NCBI RefSeq assembly: GCF_014197105.1
Contig: NZ_JACIEV010000001.1
Span: 310,001-374,000, forward strand
DNA from: Sphingomonas jinjuensis
GTDB lineage: Bacteria > Pseudomonadota > Alphaproteobacteria > Sphingomonadales > Sphingomonadaceae
Length of the DNA: 64,000 nt
Direction of reading: 5' to 3'
Part shown: piece after piece, positions 1 to 8,408 of the stretch
Position numbering within the stretch: position 1 is the first letter of the stretch
How the letters are laid out: each line of letters starts with the position of its first letter
Notes under the pieces: generated by a model
What the model saw: only the letters and a program-made list of their open reading frames with translations
Told to the model about the DNA's origin: nothing
Databases searched by the model: none
Position numbers and translations under genes: made by a program

Positions 1-921
1 CTAGTCTGGGTCGAGCACGACGGCACCGCCGTCAAGGACGCCACCCTCGCCGCGGTGACCGCGGCATCGAAGCTGGGCGAGGTCCATCTCCTCGTCGCCG
101 GGCAGGGCGTCGATGGCGTCGCGCAGGCCGCCGCCAAGATCGCCGGCGTCGGCAAGGTTCACGTCGCCGACGACGCCGCCTATGCGCATGCGCTGGCGGA
201 GAATGTCGCGCCGCTCGTCGTCGAGCTGATGGGGCACCACGACGCCTTCGTCGTCCCGGCGACCACTACCGGCAAGAACATCGCGCCGCGCGTCGCCGCG
301 CTGCTCGACGTCATGCAGATCAGCGACATCCTGTCGGTCGAGAGCGAGGACACCTTCACCCGCCCGATCTATGCCGGCAACGCGATCGCGACGGTCCAGA
401 CCAAGGACGCCAAGAAGGTCATCACCGTCCGCGGCACCGCGTTCGAGAAGGCGGCGACCGAGGGCGGTTCGGCCGAGATCGAGGCGGTGGCCGCGACCGG
501 CGACAAGGGTCTGTCGACCTTCGAGGGCGCCGAGATCGCGCAGAACGCGCGGCCCGAGCTGACCAGCGCCAAGATCATCGTATCGGGCGGCCGCGCGCTG
601 GGCTCGTCGGATCAGTTCCACGCACTGATCGATCCGCTGGCCGATAAGCTGGGCGCGGGCGTCGGCGCCAGCCGCGCCGCGGTCGACGCCGGCTATGCCC
701 CCAACGACTATCAGGTCGGCCAGACCGGCAAGATCGTCGCGCCGGAGGTGTATGTCGCGGTCGGTATCTCGGGCGCGATCCAGCACCTCGCCGGCATGAA
801 GGATTCGAAGGTCATCGTCGCGATCAACAAGGACGAGGACGCGCCGATCTTCCAGGTAGCCGACATCGGGCTGGTGGGCGACTTGTTCAAGCTGGTGCCG
901 GAGCTGACCGAGAAGTTGTGA
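1..921 (+). CDS. etfA: Electron transfer flavoprotein alpha subunit, 5'-truncated by window edge
   Basis: This is the alpha subunit of the heterodimeric electron transfer flavoprotein, which carries electrons from acyl-CoA dehydrogenases to ETF:quinone oxidoreductase. The reading frame is open from base 1 (L-V-W-V-E-H-D-G), which matches the family N-terminus, so only a few codons lie outside the window. The GTG at 55 is not the real start. The C-terminal FAD-binding domain is clear: [11 protein letters not shown] near 586-618, then [12 protein letters not shown] and the signature [16 protein letters not shown] at about 760-808. The partner etfB presumably lies just upstream. A perfect hairpin follows the stop codon. 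Confidence 0.95.
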   Translation, partial: LVWVEHDGTAVKDATLAAVTAASKLGEVHLLVAGQGVDGVAQAAAKIAGVGKVHVADDAAYAHALAENVAPLVVELMGHHDAFVVPATTTGKNIAPRVAALLDVMQISDILSVESEDTFTRPIYAGNAIATVQTKDAKKVITVRGTAFEKAATEGGSAEIEAVAATGDKGLSTFEGAEIAQNARPELTSAKIIVSGGRALGSSDQFHALIDPLADKLGAGVGASRAAVDAGYAPNDYQVGQTGKIVAPEVYVAVGISGAIQHLAGMKDSKVIVAINKDEDAPIFQVADIGLVGDLFKLVPELTEKL

Positions 922-929
922 CGGCGGAA

Positions 930-952
930 GGCGGGCAGCGATGCTGCCCGCC
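930..952 (+). terminator. Hairpin directly after etfA
   Basis: A perfect 10-bp stem (GGCGGGCAGC / GCTGCCCGCC) with a 3-base loop begins nine bases after the etfA stop. There is no T-tract. It may stabilise the 3' end or act as a weak terminator. A second perfect 10-bp stem follows at 1008-1032. Confidence 0.45.
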
Positions 953-1110
953 GGTGCCGCCTGGCGGCATCCGCCGGCACGGCCGGCGGAGCAACGGCGC
1001 CGTCCGACGACGCGGGATTAACTCCCGCGTCGGTGCCTCACGCATGACGGCGGTAAGGAAAGCGCGACTGGGCTCGGGGTGACAGGGCGAAGGCGGAATA
1101 GCCGCCCCAC

Positions 1111-1142
1111 CCCGTCATTCCCGCGCAGGCGGGAATGACGGG
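1111..1142. repeat. Short palindromic repeat, family R3 (GTCATTCCCGC type)
   Basis: A perfect 14-bp inverted repeat (CCCGTCATTCCCGC and its complement) with a 4-base loop, in the gap between etfA and the convergent ubiH-like gene. The same arms recur at 4965-4996 and 5016-5115. It could act as a bidirectional 3'-end structure. Confidence 0.75.
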
Positions 1143-1160
1143 GGTGGGTGGAGCCCCCTC

Positions 1161-2375
1161 CTAAATCATCAACCCCTGCAGCAACTTCGGCAACGCCCCG
1201 CTCTCGCCCCGCGCCTCCGCCATGAACCGCGCCTTGAGCGGCGGGACGTGATCGACCAGCGTCATGCCTGCCCGCCGCACCGCGCTCGCGGTCCGGCCCT
1301 TGACCCCGAACAGCCGGGTCAGTGTATCGGTCGCCCAGGCGGTCATGAAGGTGTCGAGCCCGCGCCAGCGCTGGTAGCGGTCGAGCAAGGCGGCATCGCC
1401 CAGGTCGACCCCCAGCCGCCTCCCCTCGACCAGTACCTCGGCCAGCGCGGCGACGTCGCGGAAGCCGAGGTTCAGCCCCTGTCCCGCGATCGGATGGATG
1501 CCGTGCGCGGCGTCGCCGACCAACGCCAGCCGCTCGGCGGTGATCCGCGCGGCATGGTGGAAGCCCAGCGGATAGCTGGCCCGCGGGCTGGCGTCGGACA
1601 GCTCGCCCAGGAAACCGCCCATCCGCTTCGACGCCTCGGCCAGGAACGCGCGCTCGCCGAGCTTGAGCATCCCCGGCGCGTCAACGGCATCCACCGTCCA
1701 CACGATCGCCGATCGATGCCCGACCGCATCGTCGGGCAGCGGTAGCAACGCAAACGGGCCGGCGGGATAGAAGATTTCGTAGGCGGTGTTCTCGTGGCTC
1801 TTTTCGTGGTGGAAGGCGCCGATAATCGCGGCATGGTCGTATTGCCAGCGCGCGACGGTGATGCCGGCGGCGGCGCGGGTCGGCGAATTGCGCCCCTCCG
1901 CCGCCACCACCAGCGGCGCGCGCACCGTGGTGCCGTCGTCGAGCGTCGCGGTGACGCCGGTGGCCGCGCGATCGACCGTCGTCGCGCGCGTCTGCATCCG
2001 CAGATCGACCCGCGCCGCCGCGGTGGCGGCGTCGAACAGCGACTGCCGCAGCAGCTTGTTCTCGTACATTGTGCCAAGCGCACCATCGTCGTCGTCGGGG
2101 ATGAAATCGAGCTTGCCCGGCGCCAGCCCGTCGCTGACGCGAATGTGCCGGATCGCACAGCCCTTGCCAGCGATCCGCGCGCCGACGCCGATCGCATCGA
2201 GCATCCGCCCGCTCGCGCTCGCCACCGCCGAGGCGCGGCCGTCGAAGCCGGGGGCCAGCGTGACGGCGGGATCGGCGGGATCGACGACGATGCTCGCCAG
2301 GCTATGCGCATCGAGCGCCAGCGCCAGCGTCGCGCCGACCAGGCCGCCCCCCAGGATGATGACGTCGGTATCCAT
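1161..2375 (-). CDS. UbiH/UbiF/VisC-family FAD-dependent hydroxylase (ubiquinone biosynthesis)
   Basis: A 404-residue flavin monooxygenase of the family that hydroxylates the ubiquinone ring. The N-terminal dinucleotide-binding motif GGGLVGA is at residues 9-15. The second FAD motif, GDAAHGIHPIAGQGLN, is near residue 287 and is typical of UbiH/UbiF/VisC members. The start is supported by AGGAG about eight bases upstream on the minus strand. The ring position it acts on (C4, C5 or C6) cannot be assigned from sequence alone. It is divergent from ftsK, with an R2 repeat in between. Confidence 0.88.
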   Translation of the reverse strand: MDTDVIILGGGLVGATLALALDAHSLASIVVDPADPAVTLAPGFDGRASAVASASGRMLDAIGVGARIAGKGCAIRHIRVSDGLAPGKLDFIPDDDDGALGTMYENKLLRQSLFDAATAAARVDLRMQTRATTVDRAATGVTATLDDGTTVRAPLVVAAEGRNSPTRAAAGITVARWQYDHAAIIGAFHHEKSHENTAYEIFYPAGPFALLPLPDDAVGHRSAIVWTVDAVDAPGMLKLGERAFLAEASKRMGGFLGELSDASPRASYPLGFHHAARITAERLALVGDAAHGIHPIAGQGLNLGFRDVAALAEVLVEGRRLGVDLGDAALLDRYQRWRGLDTFMTAWATDTLTRLFGVKGRTASAVRRAGMTLVDHVPPLKARFMAEARGESGALPKLLQGLMI

Positions 2376-2449
2376 ATGATGCTCCTAGGATCGAACGGCG
2401 GTGGCGAACAGGGTTCATTGCGCTGGCCCGGCGCTCCATGAACAATCCA

Positions 2450-2526
2450 CGTCATGCTGAACTTGTTTCAGCCTCTCTCGAGATCGCGCCGGCCGGTAGG
2501 GATGCTGAAACGAGTTCAGCATGACG
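2450..2526. repeat. Inverted-repeat element, family R2 (TCATGCTGAACTTGTTTCAG type)
   Basis: The arms CGTCATGCTGAACTTGTTTC and GAAACGAGTTCAGCATGACG enclose a variable centre. It lies between the divergent ubiH-like gene and ftsK. Related elements are at 23655, 39995, 48849 and 57642. Confidence 0.8.
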
Positions 2527-2626
2527 GGCTGACGCACGGCGGGCATTCCACCGCAGCCTGCTTGACGCCGGTGCGCCGAGCGCCGATGATTCCCTGGGCG
2601 TTTTTCCGGGACATCGTGGGGGATTT

Positions 2627-4945
2627 ATGGCGAGCCAGGCGCAGCCGGCGCTGTTGCGCGAGACGGTGAAGGCGGGGGCGCTGCGGTCGGGCGCGCTGAT
2701 CGCGGCAATCCTGTTGTTCGTCGCGAGCGCACTGATCGCGCTGTCGCTGGTCAGCTATCACGCGGGCGATGCGGCGCTGAACACCGCCTCGGGTTCGCCG
2801 GTGAAGAACCTGGCGGGGCCGCCCGGCGCCTGGCTCGCCGATCTGGCGCTGACGCTGCTGGGGCCCGCCGTCGCGCTGCTGCTGCCGATCGGGCCGATCG
2901 TGGGCCTGCGACTGTGGCGCGACCAGCCCGCGGGTCGCTGGCTGCGGATGCTGCGCGGGGCGGCAATCGGCGTCGCGCTGATGGCGACCGCGCTGGCGTT
3001 CGTCTCCGACGCCTCGGTGCTGGCGCTGCCCGCCGGCTGGGGCGGGATCGTCGGCCTGGGCGTGGTCAAGACCGCTGACGCGCTGCTCGGCCTTACCGGC
3101 GAGCCATTGGTGTCGGTGTGGGGTGCGCGGGTCCTGGGGCTGATCGCCGCGGTCGCCGGCGTCGTGATCTGGGCGCGGAGCATCGAGCTCGACATCGGTG
3201 CGCGGCCTTGGCGCAACCGTCGTCTGCGCGTCGCCTATCGCTCGGCCACCGCCGATAAGCCGCTCGAGAATTTCGACGACGAGGACGAGGAACCACTGAC
3301 GCTCAGCCGCAAGCCGGTCGAGCCACGCGCCGCGGTCGCGCCCGATCCGCGTCCCGCGCCGGTCATCGCCGACCGCCAGCTGGCGCCCAGCGCGGCGCGG
3401 CCCAGGCCGACGCAGGAAAAGCTCGACTTCGGTCACAACTATCAACTGCCCTCGATCGACCTGCTGACCCCCGCGCCGCCCAGCCCCAAGGCGACGGTCG
3501 ACAAGGCCTCGCTGGAGCGCAACGCCCGGCTGCTCGAGAACGTGCTCGCCGACTTCAAGGTGCAGGGCGACATCACCGAGGTACGCCCCGGCCCCGTCGT
3601 CACGATGTACGAGCTGGAGCCCGCGCCCGGCATCAAGGCGAGCCGGGTCGTCGCGCTCGCCGACGACATCGCGCGCAACATGTCGGCGATCTCGGCGCGC
3701 GTCGCGGTGATCCCGGGGCGCAACGTCATCGGCATCGAGCTGCCCAACGCCAAGCGTGAATCGGTGACGCTGCACGAACTCGTCGGTTCGCAGAGCTTCG
3801 AGGACCAGGCGGCGCAGCTGCCGATCATCCTGGGCAAGAACATCGCCGGCGATCCCGTCATCACCGATCTCGCGCCGATGCCGCACCTGCTGGTCGCGGG
3901 CACGACGGGCTCGGGCAAGTCGGTCGGCCTCAACTGCATGATCATGTCGCTGCTCTACCGGCTGACGCCCGAGCAGTGCCGGATGATCATGATCGATCCC
4001 AAGATGCTGGAACTGAGCGTCTACGACGACATCCCCCACCTGCTCTCCCCCGTCGTCACCGATCCGCAGAAGGCGGTGCGCGCGCTGAAATGGGCGGTCG
4101 AGACGATGGAGGATCGCTATCGCCAGATGTCGTCGGTCGGCGTGCGCAGCCTGGCCGGCTTCAACGACAAGGTGCGCGCCGCCAAGGCCAAGGGCCAGCG
4201 CCTCGGCCGCCGCGTCCAGACCGGCTATGATTCGGATACCGGCCAGCCGGTCTACGAGGAAGAGCAGCTTGATTACGAACCGCTGCCGCAGATCGTCGTC
4301 ATCGTCGACGAGCTCGCCGATCTGATGATGACCGCAGGCAAGGAGGTGGAATTCCTGATCCAGCGGCTCGCGCAAAAGGCGCGTGCGGCGGGCATCCACC
4401 TGATCATGGCGACGCAGCGTCCCTCGGTCGACGTCATCACCGGCGTCATCAAGGCGAACCTGCCGACCCGGATCAGCTTCCACGTCACCAGCAAGATCGA
4501 TTCGCGCACCATCCTGGGCGAGCAGGGTGCCGAGCAGCTGCTGGGCAAGGGAGACATGCTCTACATGCCCGGCGGCAAGGGCATCGTCCGCGTCCACGGC
4601 CCCTTCGTCAGCGACGACGAGGTGCGCGGCGTGGCGGACCACTGGCGCGCGCAGGGGCAGCCCGACTACATCAGCTCGGTTACCGAGGAGCCCGAGGAAA
4701 GCTTCGCACTCGAAGGCGCGCCGACCGGCGAGGATTCGGCGGAGGACCAGCAATATCGCCAGGCGATCCAGCTGGTATGCGAATCGCAGAAGGCATCGAC
4801 CAGCTGGCTCCAGCGGCAGCTGCGCATCGGCTACAACTCGGCGGCGCGGCTGATCGAACGGATGGAGAAGGACGGCATCGTCGGCCGGCCGGACCATGTC
4901 GGGCGGCGTGAGGTGCTTCGCGATGCCGAGGGGCATGCGATCTAG
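2627..4945 (+). CDS. ftsK: DNA translocase FtsK
   Basis: A 772-residue septal DNA pump that segregates chromosome termini during division. The N-terminus has about four membrane segments (roughly residues 17-45, 68-95, 110-133 and 168-183). A charged, proline-rich linker follows, then the RecA-like motor with Walker A GTTGSGKS near residues 425-432 and Walker B IVVIVDELADLMM near 560. The C-terminal winged-helix gamma domain, which reads DNA polarity sequences, ends the protein. It is shorter than the enterobacterial protein because the linker is short, as is common in alphaproteobacteria. The ATG at 2627 is preceded by GTGGGGG. Large antisense ORFs over it are codon-bias shadows. Confidence 0.96.
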   Translation: MASQAQPALLRETVKAGALRSGALIAAILLFVASALIALSLVSYHAGDAALNTASGSPVKNLAGPPGAWLADLALTLLGPAVALLLPIGPIVGLRLWRDQPAGRWLRMLRGAAIGVALMATALAFVSDASVLALPAGWGGIVGLGVVKTADALLGLTGEPLVSVWGARVLGLIAAVAGVVIWARSIELDIGARPWRNRRLRVAYRSATADKPLENFDDEDEEPLTLSRKPVEPRAAVAPDPRPAPVIADRQLAPSAARPRPTQEKLDFGHNYQLPSIDLLTPAPPSPKATVDKASLERNARLLENVLADFKVQGDITEVRPGPVVTMYELEPAPGIKASRVVALADDIARNMSAISARVAVIPGRNVIGIELPNAKRESVTLHELVGSQSFEDQAAQLPIILGKNIAGDPVITDLAPMPHLLVAGTTGSGKSVGLNCMIMSLLYRLTPEQCRMIMIDPKMLELSVYDDIPHLLSPVVTDPQKAVRALKWAVETMEDRYRQMSSVGVRSLAGFNDKVRAAKAKGQRLGRRVQTGYDSDTGQPVYEEEQLDYEPLPQIVVIVDELADLMMTAGKEVEFLIQRLAQKARAAGIHLIMATQRPSVDVITGVIKANLPTRISFHVTSKIDSRTILGEQGAEQLLGKGDMLYMPGGKGIVRVHGPFVSDDEVRGVADHWRAQGQPDYISSVTEEPEESFALEGAPTGEDSAEDQQYRQAIQLVCESQKASTSWLQRQLRIGYNSAARLIERMEKDGIVGRPDHVGRREVLRDAEGHAI

Positions 4946-4964
4946 GCGGGTCGACGACCACCAC

Positions 4965-4996
4965 ACCGTCATCCCGGCGAACGCCGGGGTGACGGT
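4965..4996. repeat. Short palindromic repeat, family R3
   Basis: A near-perfect palindrome with 14-base arms (ACCGTCATCCCGGC / GCCGGGGTGACGGT, one wobble) 20 bases after ftsK. It belongs with the palindrome at 1111-1142. Confidence 0.65.
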
Positions 4997-5015
4997 TGGG
5001 GGAACGGCCAACCCC

Positions 5016-5115
5016 CGTCGTCATCCCCGCGAAGGCGGGGATCCATACTGGCTGGCTCCAGTGAAACTCACAACGCTCCGTGATGAAGGATCCCCGCCTT
5101 CGCGGGAATGACGAG
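5016..5115. repeat. Long inverted-repeat element, family R3
   Basis: About 100 bp bounded by TCATCCCCGCGAAGGCGGGG (5021-5040) and its inverted partner CCCCGCCTTCGCGGGAATGA (5093-5112). Each arm is itself partly palindromic. The 50-base centre has no ORF. It looks like a small non-autonomous element between the convergent ftsK and DUF1989 genes. Confidence 0.75.
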
Positions 5116-5139
5116 GGGGCCGGGGTGCGGCGGGCGAGG

Positions 5140-5733
5140 CTATGCCGCCTCGACCCGGTAATGGATCGGCTTGAACGTCCCCCCGTTCGAATCCGGTGCC
5201 GAACACGCCGTCAGCCCGATCACCAAGTCCATCGCCGCGCGGAAGGCGATGAAGTCGCCGGCGCGGCTGATCGGCGGCAGGACGCGCAGCTTTCCTGTTT
5301 CGCCGTCGATCGGCACATTCATGAAACAGTTGAAGGCGACGGGGATCCGGTCGGGCGTCACGCCATAGGGCTCAAGCGCCGCCGCCAGATTGCCGAAGCA
5401 GCCGCGGTGCGGCGGCAGCGTCGGATAGAAGTGGTGGAAGGTGTCATAGGAACACGGCGTCAGCAGGAAATCGTGCCGGCCGACCGTATCCTCCTCGATC
5501 GCCAGCATCACCGACGAGCGGTTCGAATAAAGCTTGTGCCCCGTCGTCAGCTGAATCGTCTCGGCATAGTCGAGCGTCCGCCCCGACGAGATCACCTCGT
5601 CGATGTCATGGGCGTTGAACGCCAGCAGATCGGCGACCTGCTCTCCGCGCGGATCGATCACCACCAGCCGTTCGCCCTTGTTCAGGCGAAAGGCAGTGCC
5701 GCTGCGTTCGGGTATCTCGTGCATCTCGCTCAC
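5140..5733 (-). CDS. DUF1989 (urea carboxylase-associated) family protein
   Basis: About 197 residues matching the DUF1989 family, which includes the urea carboxylase-associated proteins. The family-typical core can be seen: VVIDPRGEQVADLLAFN near the N-terminus, then HKLYSNRSSVML, LLTPCSYDTF and AFNCFMNVPID. The start is taken as the GTG at 5733, whose GTGA overlaps the TGA of the upstream YcgG-family gene. An ATG at 5724 is an alternative. The coupling suggests both products work together. The biochemical activity is unknown, and no urea carboxylase gene is visible nearby. Confidence 0.82.
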   Translation of the reverse strand: MSEMHEIPERSGTAFRLNKGERLVVIDPRGEQVADLLAFNAHDIDEVISSGRTLDYAETIQLTTGHKLYSNRSSVMLAIEEDTVGRHDFLLTPCSYDTFHHFYPTLPPHRGCFGNLAAALEPYGVTPDRIPVAFNCFMNVPIDGETGKLRVLPPISRAGDFIAFRAAMDLVIGLTACSAPDSNGGTFKPIHYRVEAA

Positions 5734-6434
5734 GCATCGCCCTTGTAGTGGAATGGGCACTGCCAGGCGTCGTCGACGACGCGGCCCGAATATTGCCGCG
5801 CCTCGCTCGCCTCGCCATGTCGCGCCAGCATCGGGTTCCGCGATCCCGCCAGCGCCTCGTCGCGGACCATGATCTTCTCGCGCATGCCTTCGTATTTGCC
5901 CTGGGCGCGCAGGATTTCGAACTGGTCGTGCAGGTTGAACACCATCACCGGGTTGGGGAAGCGCCGTGCCGGGCGGCTCGCATGGGGATGAAGCCCAACG
6001 ACGAAGAACGCCTCGCCGCCGAACGACAGCGAGAAATGCGGGTCGTCGGGATCGGGGCTGACGCTGTCGTCATAGCGTTGGCCGCGCCACACGTCCTTGT
6101 CCGACAGCGACTGGACCCGATCCCACAGCAATCGTTCGAATTGCGGCTCGGACAGATCGCCCGGCCCTTCGAACACCACCGCCAGGCTGCGGAACAGCGC
6201 CGGCTTCTCGCGATAGGCCACGGCGAAGTGAAGCAATCGGTCGTGGATGCGCAGGTCGTCCCAAGCACTGGTCAGATCGCGCGCCGCGAGCACGTCGAGC
6301 GTGCCCCGCGCGAGTGCGGCCTTGGCGCCGACGCACGGAAAGGCCGCTTCGGCGACGTGGTCATGCAACTGCGCCGCGAGCTCGTCCTGTCGAGACGACG
6401 CCCACGAGAACATCGGTTTGTAATTCATCCCCAT
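5730..6434 (-). CDS. YqcI/YcgG family protein
   Basis: A 234-residue member of the YqcI/YcgG family, whose function is not established. Visible landmarks are FPCVGAKAAL near residue 30, then DPHFSLSFGGEAFFVVGLHP, the arginine-rich RPARRFPNPVMVFN and a C-terminus ending CPFHYKGDA. Two ATGs (6434 and 6428) are possible. Its stop overlaps the GTG start of the DUF1989 gene, so the two form an operon. An EcfG-type promoter match (minus-strand GGAAC at 6469-6465, CGTT at 6447-6444) lies so close that the transcript would be almost leaderless. Confidence 0.82.
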   Translation of the reverse strand: MGMNYKPMFSWASSRQDELAAQLHDHVAEAAFPCVGAKAALARGTLDVLAARDLTSAWDDLRIHDRLLHFAVAYREKPALFRSLAVVFEGPGDLSEPQFERLLWDRVQSLSDKDVWRGQRYDDSVSPDPDDPHFSLSFGGEAFFVVGLHPHASRPARRFPNPVMVFNLHDQFEILRAQGKYEGMREKIMVRDEALAGSRNPMLARHGEASEARQYSGRVVDDAWQCPFHYKGDA

Positions 6435-6441
6435 GGCGGAA

Positions 6442-6469
6442 GGAACGCTACCGCGCAAAGTGCCGTTCC
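6442..6469. promoter_or_regulatory. Palindromic EcfG-type (general stress sigma) promoter candidate
   Basis: GGAACG (6442-6447) and CGTTCC (6464-6469) are exact inverse complements, so both strands read GGAAC-N17-CGTT. That agrees with the alphaproteobacterial EcfG consensus (GGAAC, 16-17 bases, CGTT). The minus direction would serve the ycgG/DUF1989 pair with almost no leader. The plus direction would serve lolA with a leader of about 130 bases. This is a sequence match only. Confidence 0.5.
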
Positions 6470-6602
6470 GATTCCGGCTCCGGCAAACTGGTTGATGTGG
6501 CTCAAGGCGCCGCGCCGCGTTAGGCAGTGCATCGATCCCGCGCTTGACGGGTTCAGAGCCGGTTAAAGCCCACCGCGGCATCGCCGCCGGCGAGGAGACA
6601 CC

Positions 6603-7232
6603 ATGACCTATCGTTCGCTGATCGCCCTGCCCCTCGCCGCCCTGGTCGCGGCGGCCCCCGTCGTCCCCGCCCAGGCGCAGACGCAGGCCGGCGATCTCGC
6701 CTCGGTGCAGCGATTCCTGCAAGCGCTGACCACGATGACCGCCGACTTCACCCAGACCGATCGCGCCGGCAAGGTGCTGACCGGTACGCTGACGATCAAG
6801 AAGCCGGGCAAGCTGCGCTTCCAATATCAGAAGGGCGTGCCGATCCTGATCGTCGCCGAGGGCGGATCGCTGACCTTCGTCGACTATTCGGTGAAGCAGG
6901 TGCAGCGCTGGCCCATCAAGAATTCACCGCTCGGCGTGCTGCTCGATTCCAACCGCGACATCACCCGTTTCGCCAAGCTGGTGCCGACCGGCAGCAGCGG
7001 CATCGTGTCGGTCGAGGCGAACGACCCCAAGCATCCCGAATATGGCCGAATCACTCTGGTCTTCGCGCGCGATGCCGCGGCACCGGCGGGATTGATGCTG
7101 CAGGGCTGGGTCGCGCTCGACAGCCAGTCGAACCGGACGACGATCCGGCTGACAAACCAGAAGTTCGGCGGCACGGTGAGCGACCAGACGTTCCGTTGGA
7201 ACGACCCGCGGAGCAAGTCGGGGCGAAACTGA
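6603..7232 (+). CDS. lolA: Outer membrane lipoprotein carrier protein LolA
   Basis: A 209-residue periplasmic carrier that ferries lipoproteins from LolCDE to the outer membrane. It has a Sec signal peptide (residues 1 to about 25, ending VPAQAQ) and the LolA fold, with TADFTQTDRAGKVLTGTLTIKKPGKLRFQY near residues 45-75. The C-terminal strand reads GGTVSDQTFRWNDPR. The start is fixed by GAGGAGA seven bases upstream. A strong terminator lies about 155 bases downstream, leaving room for a long 3' UTR or a small RNA. Confidence 0.9.
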   Translation: MTYRSLIALPLAALVAAAPVVPAQAQTQAGDLASVQRFLQALTTMTADFTQTDRAGKVLTGTLTIKKPGKLRFQYQKGVPILIVAEGGSLTFVDYSVKQVQRWPIKNSPLGVLLDSNRDITRFAKLVPTGSSGIVSVEANDPKHPEYGRITLVFARDAAAPAGLMLQGWVALDSQSNRTTIRLTNQKFGGTVSDQTFRWNDPRSKSGRN

Positions 7233-7239
7233 ACGGACA

Positions 7240-7416
7240 TTGCTCGACTTATTCATCAGGGCGACAGGTAATCTGTCATAAAGCCTGTCTTGTGGATGCG
7301 GGGCGTCCGGGATTTTTCCCCCTGTTGCCCGGGCATGACCTGCATCCCCCTGCGTGACTATGACGCTAGGTAGGCCCTCGCTCCATGCCCCCGGAGCGGG
7401 GGCCATTCTTTTTTTG
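7240..7416 (+). ncRNA. Possible small RNA or long lolA 3' UTR
   Basis: No ORF of note lies between the lolA stop and the strong terminator at 7387-7415. The stretch contains GACAGGTAATCTGTC, which can form a hairpin, and two other short pairing segments. Together with the terminator this would suit an RNA of roughly 150-180 bases. I see no convincing promoter and do not recognise a known family. It may simply be the end of the lolA transcript. Confidence 0.25.
7387..7415 (+). terminator. Rho-independent terminator downstream of lolA
   Basis: The stem GCCCCCG-GAG-CGGGGGC (7387-7403) is followed by CATTC and seven T residues. This is the clearest intrinsic terminator in the window. It lies 155 bases after the lolA stop. 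Confidence 0.85.
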
Positions 7417-7419
7417 CCT

Positions 7420-7591
7420 CCGTTCCCCCTGAGGAGAGACTGAGCGCAAGCGAAGGCTCGTCTCGAAGGGTAGGTTGCCGGGCATGTGCTTCGAGACGGC
7501 ACTTCGGCTTAGGTACGCGGCACCGAAGTTTATCCTGAGCGCCTGCCTTGGCAGGCAGTCGGAGGGCTCAGTGCCTTCTCAGCACGAACGG
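7420..7591. repeat. Inverted-repeat element, family R1 (CCGTTCGTCCTGAG type), long variant
   Basis: It opens with CCGTTCCCCCTGAGGAGAGA and closes with CAGCACGAACGG. Inside are the arms CTCGTCTCGAAGGG and TTCGAGACGGC. At about 170 bp it is longer than the other copies and has a second inner arm (GCCTGCCTTGGCAGGC). With the small-RNA candidate it fills the 381-base gap between lolA and the DUF72 gene. Confidence 0.7.
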
Positions 7592-7613
7592 ATAATTCGA
7601 AAGGGCCGTCGGA

Positions 7614-8408
7614 TCACAGGCGCTCGATCAGCGCCATCGCGCCGTGTGGCGCGCGTTCCTTGGCGCCGTTGATGAAGAACACGAACACGTCGCGTGGTTG
7701 CTTCGCCGGCGGCTCGTCGGCGACGTAGCGCAGGCCGTCGGGCTGCTCCCCCGCCGCCCACGCCTTGGCCGTCGCCGCCCACTCGTCGAGCGCGGCGGGG
7801 GCATAGCCGGCGACGAATCGCTCCTCGCCATTCTCCAGCCGAGCATAGACGAGATCGCCGGAAACATCGGCGAGCGCCGGATATTTCGCCGAATCGGCGA
7901 ACACCAGCGACACCCCGGCAGCGCGTACCGCCGCGACGAACTCGGGCACCATGAAGCTGTCGTGCCGTACCTCGATCGCGTGGCGCAGCGCCACGCCCTC
8001 GTGCCGCGCGGGCAACAGCGCCAGGAACGCGGCGATGTCGTCGGCGTCGTAGCGGCGGGTCGGCGCCAGCTGCCACAGGATCGGGCCCAGCTTGTCGCCC
8101 AGCTCGACGATCCCCTGGCCGACGAAGCGCTCGATCGATTCACCCGCCTCGGCCAGCTTCTTGCGGGTCACGCAATAACGCGACGCCTTCAGCGCGAAAA
8201 CGAAGCCGTCGGGCGTCGCGTCGCGCCAACCGGCAAAGGTCGCCGGCTTGAAGCTGGAATAGAAGGTGCCGTTGACCTCGATCGCAGTCAGCTTCGACGC
8301 GGCATATTCCAGCTCGCGCTTGTGCGGCAGCTTTTCGGGGTAAAAGCTGCCGCGCCACGGCTCATAGGTCCAGCCGCCGATCCCGACGCGAATAGCGCCG
8401 GCCGCCAT
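7614..8408 (-). CDS. DUF72 (YecE-like) family protein
   Basis: A 264-residue TIM-barrel-like DUF72 protein of unknown activity. It starts IRVGIGGWTYEPWRGSFYP, and EVNGTFYS follows near residue 45, both family hallmarks. RHDSFMVPEF and FVFFINGAKERAPHGA come later. The ATG at 8408 overlaps the TGA of the molybdopterin subunit gene (ATGA), so it is the fourth and last gene of that coupled operon. The coupling hints at a role linked to the oxidoreductase, but no function can be read from sequence. Confidence 0.88.
   Translation of the reverse strand: MAAGAIRVGIGGWTYEPWRGSFYPEKLPHKRELEYAASKLTAIEVNGTFYSSFKPATFAGWRDATPDGFVFALKASRYCVTRKKLAEAGESIERFVGQGIVELGDKLGPILWQLAPTRRYDADDIAAFLALLPARHEGVALRHAIEVRHDSFMVPEFVAAVRAAGVSLVFADSAKYPALADVSGDLVYARLENGEERFVAGYAPAALDEWAATAKAWAAGEQPDGLRYVADEPPAKQPRDVFVFFINGAKERAPHGAMALIERL

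Noticed and set aside
2516..5011. Long open frame on the minus strand across ftsK
   Set aside because: Codon-bias shadow in GC-rich DNA; the plus strand encodes a clear FtsK and the antisense protein is Arg/Asp/His-rich with no motifs.
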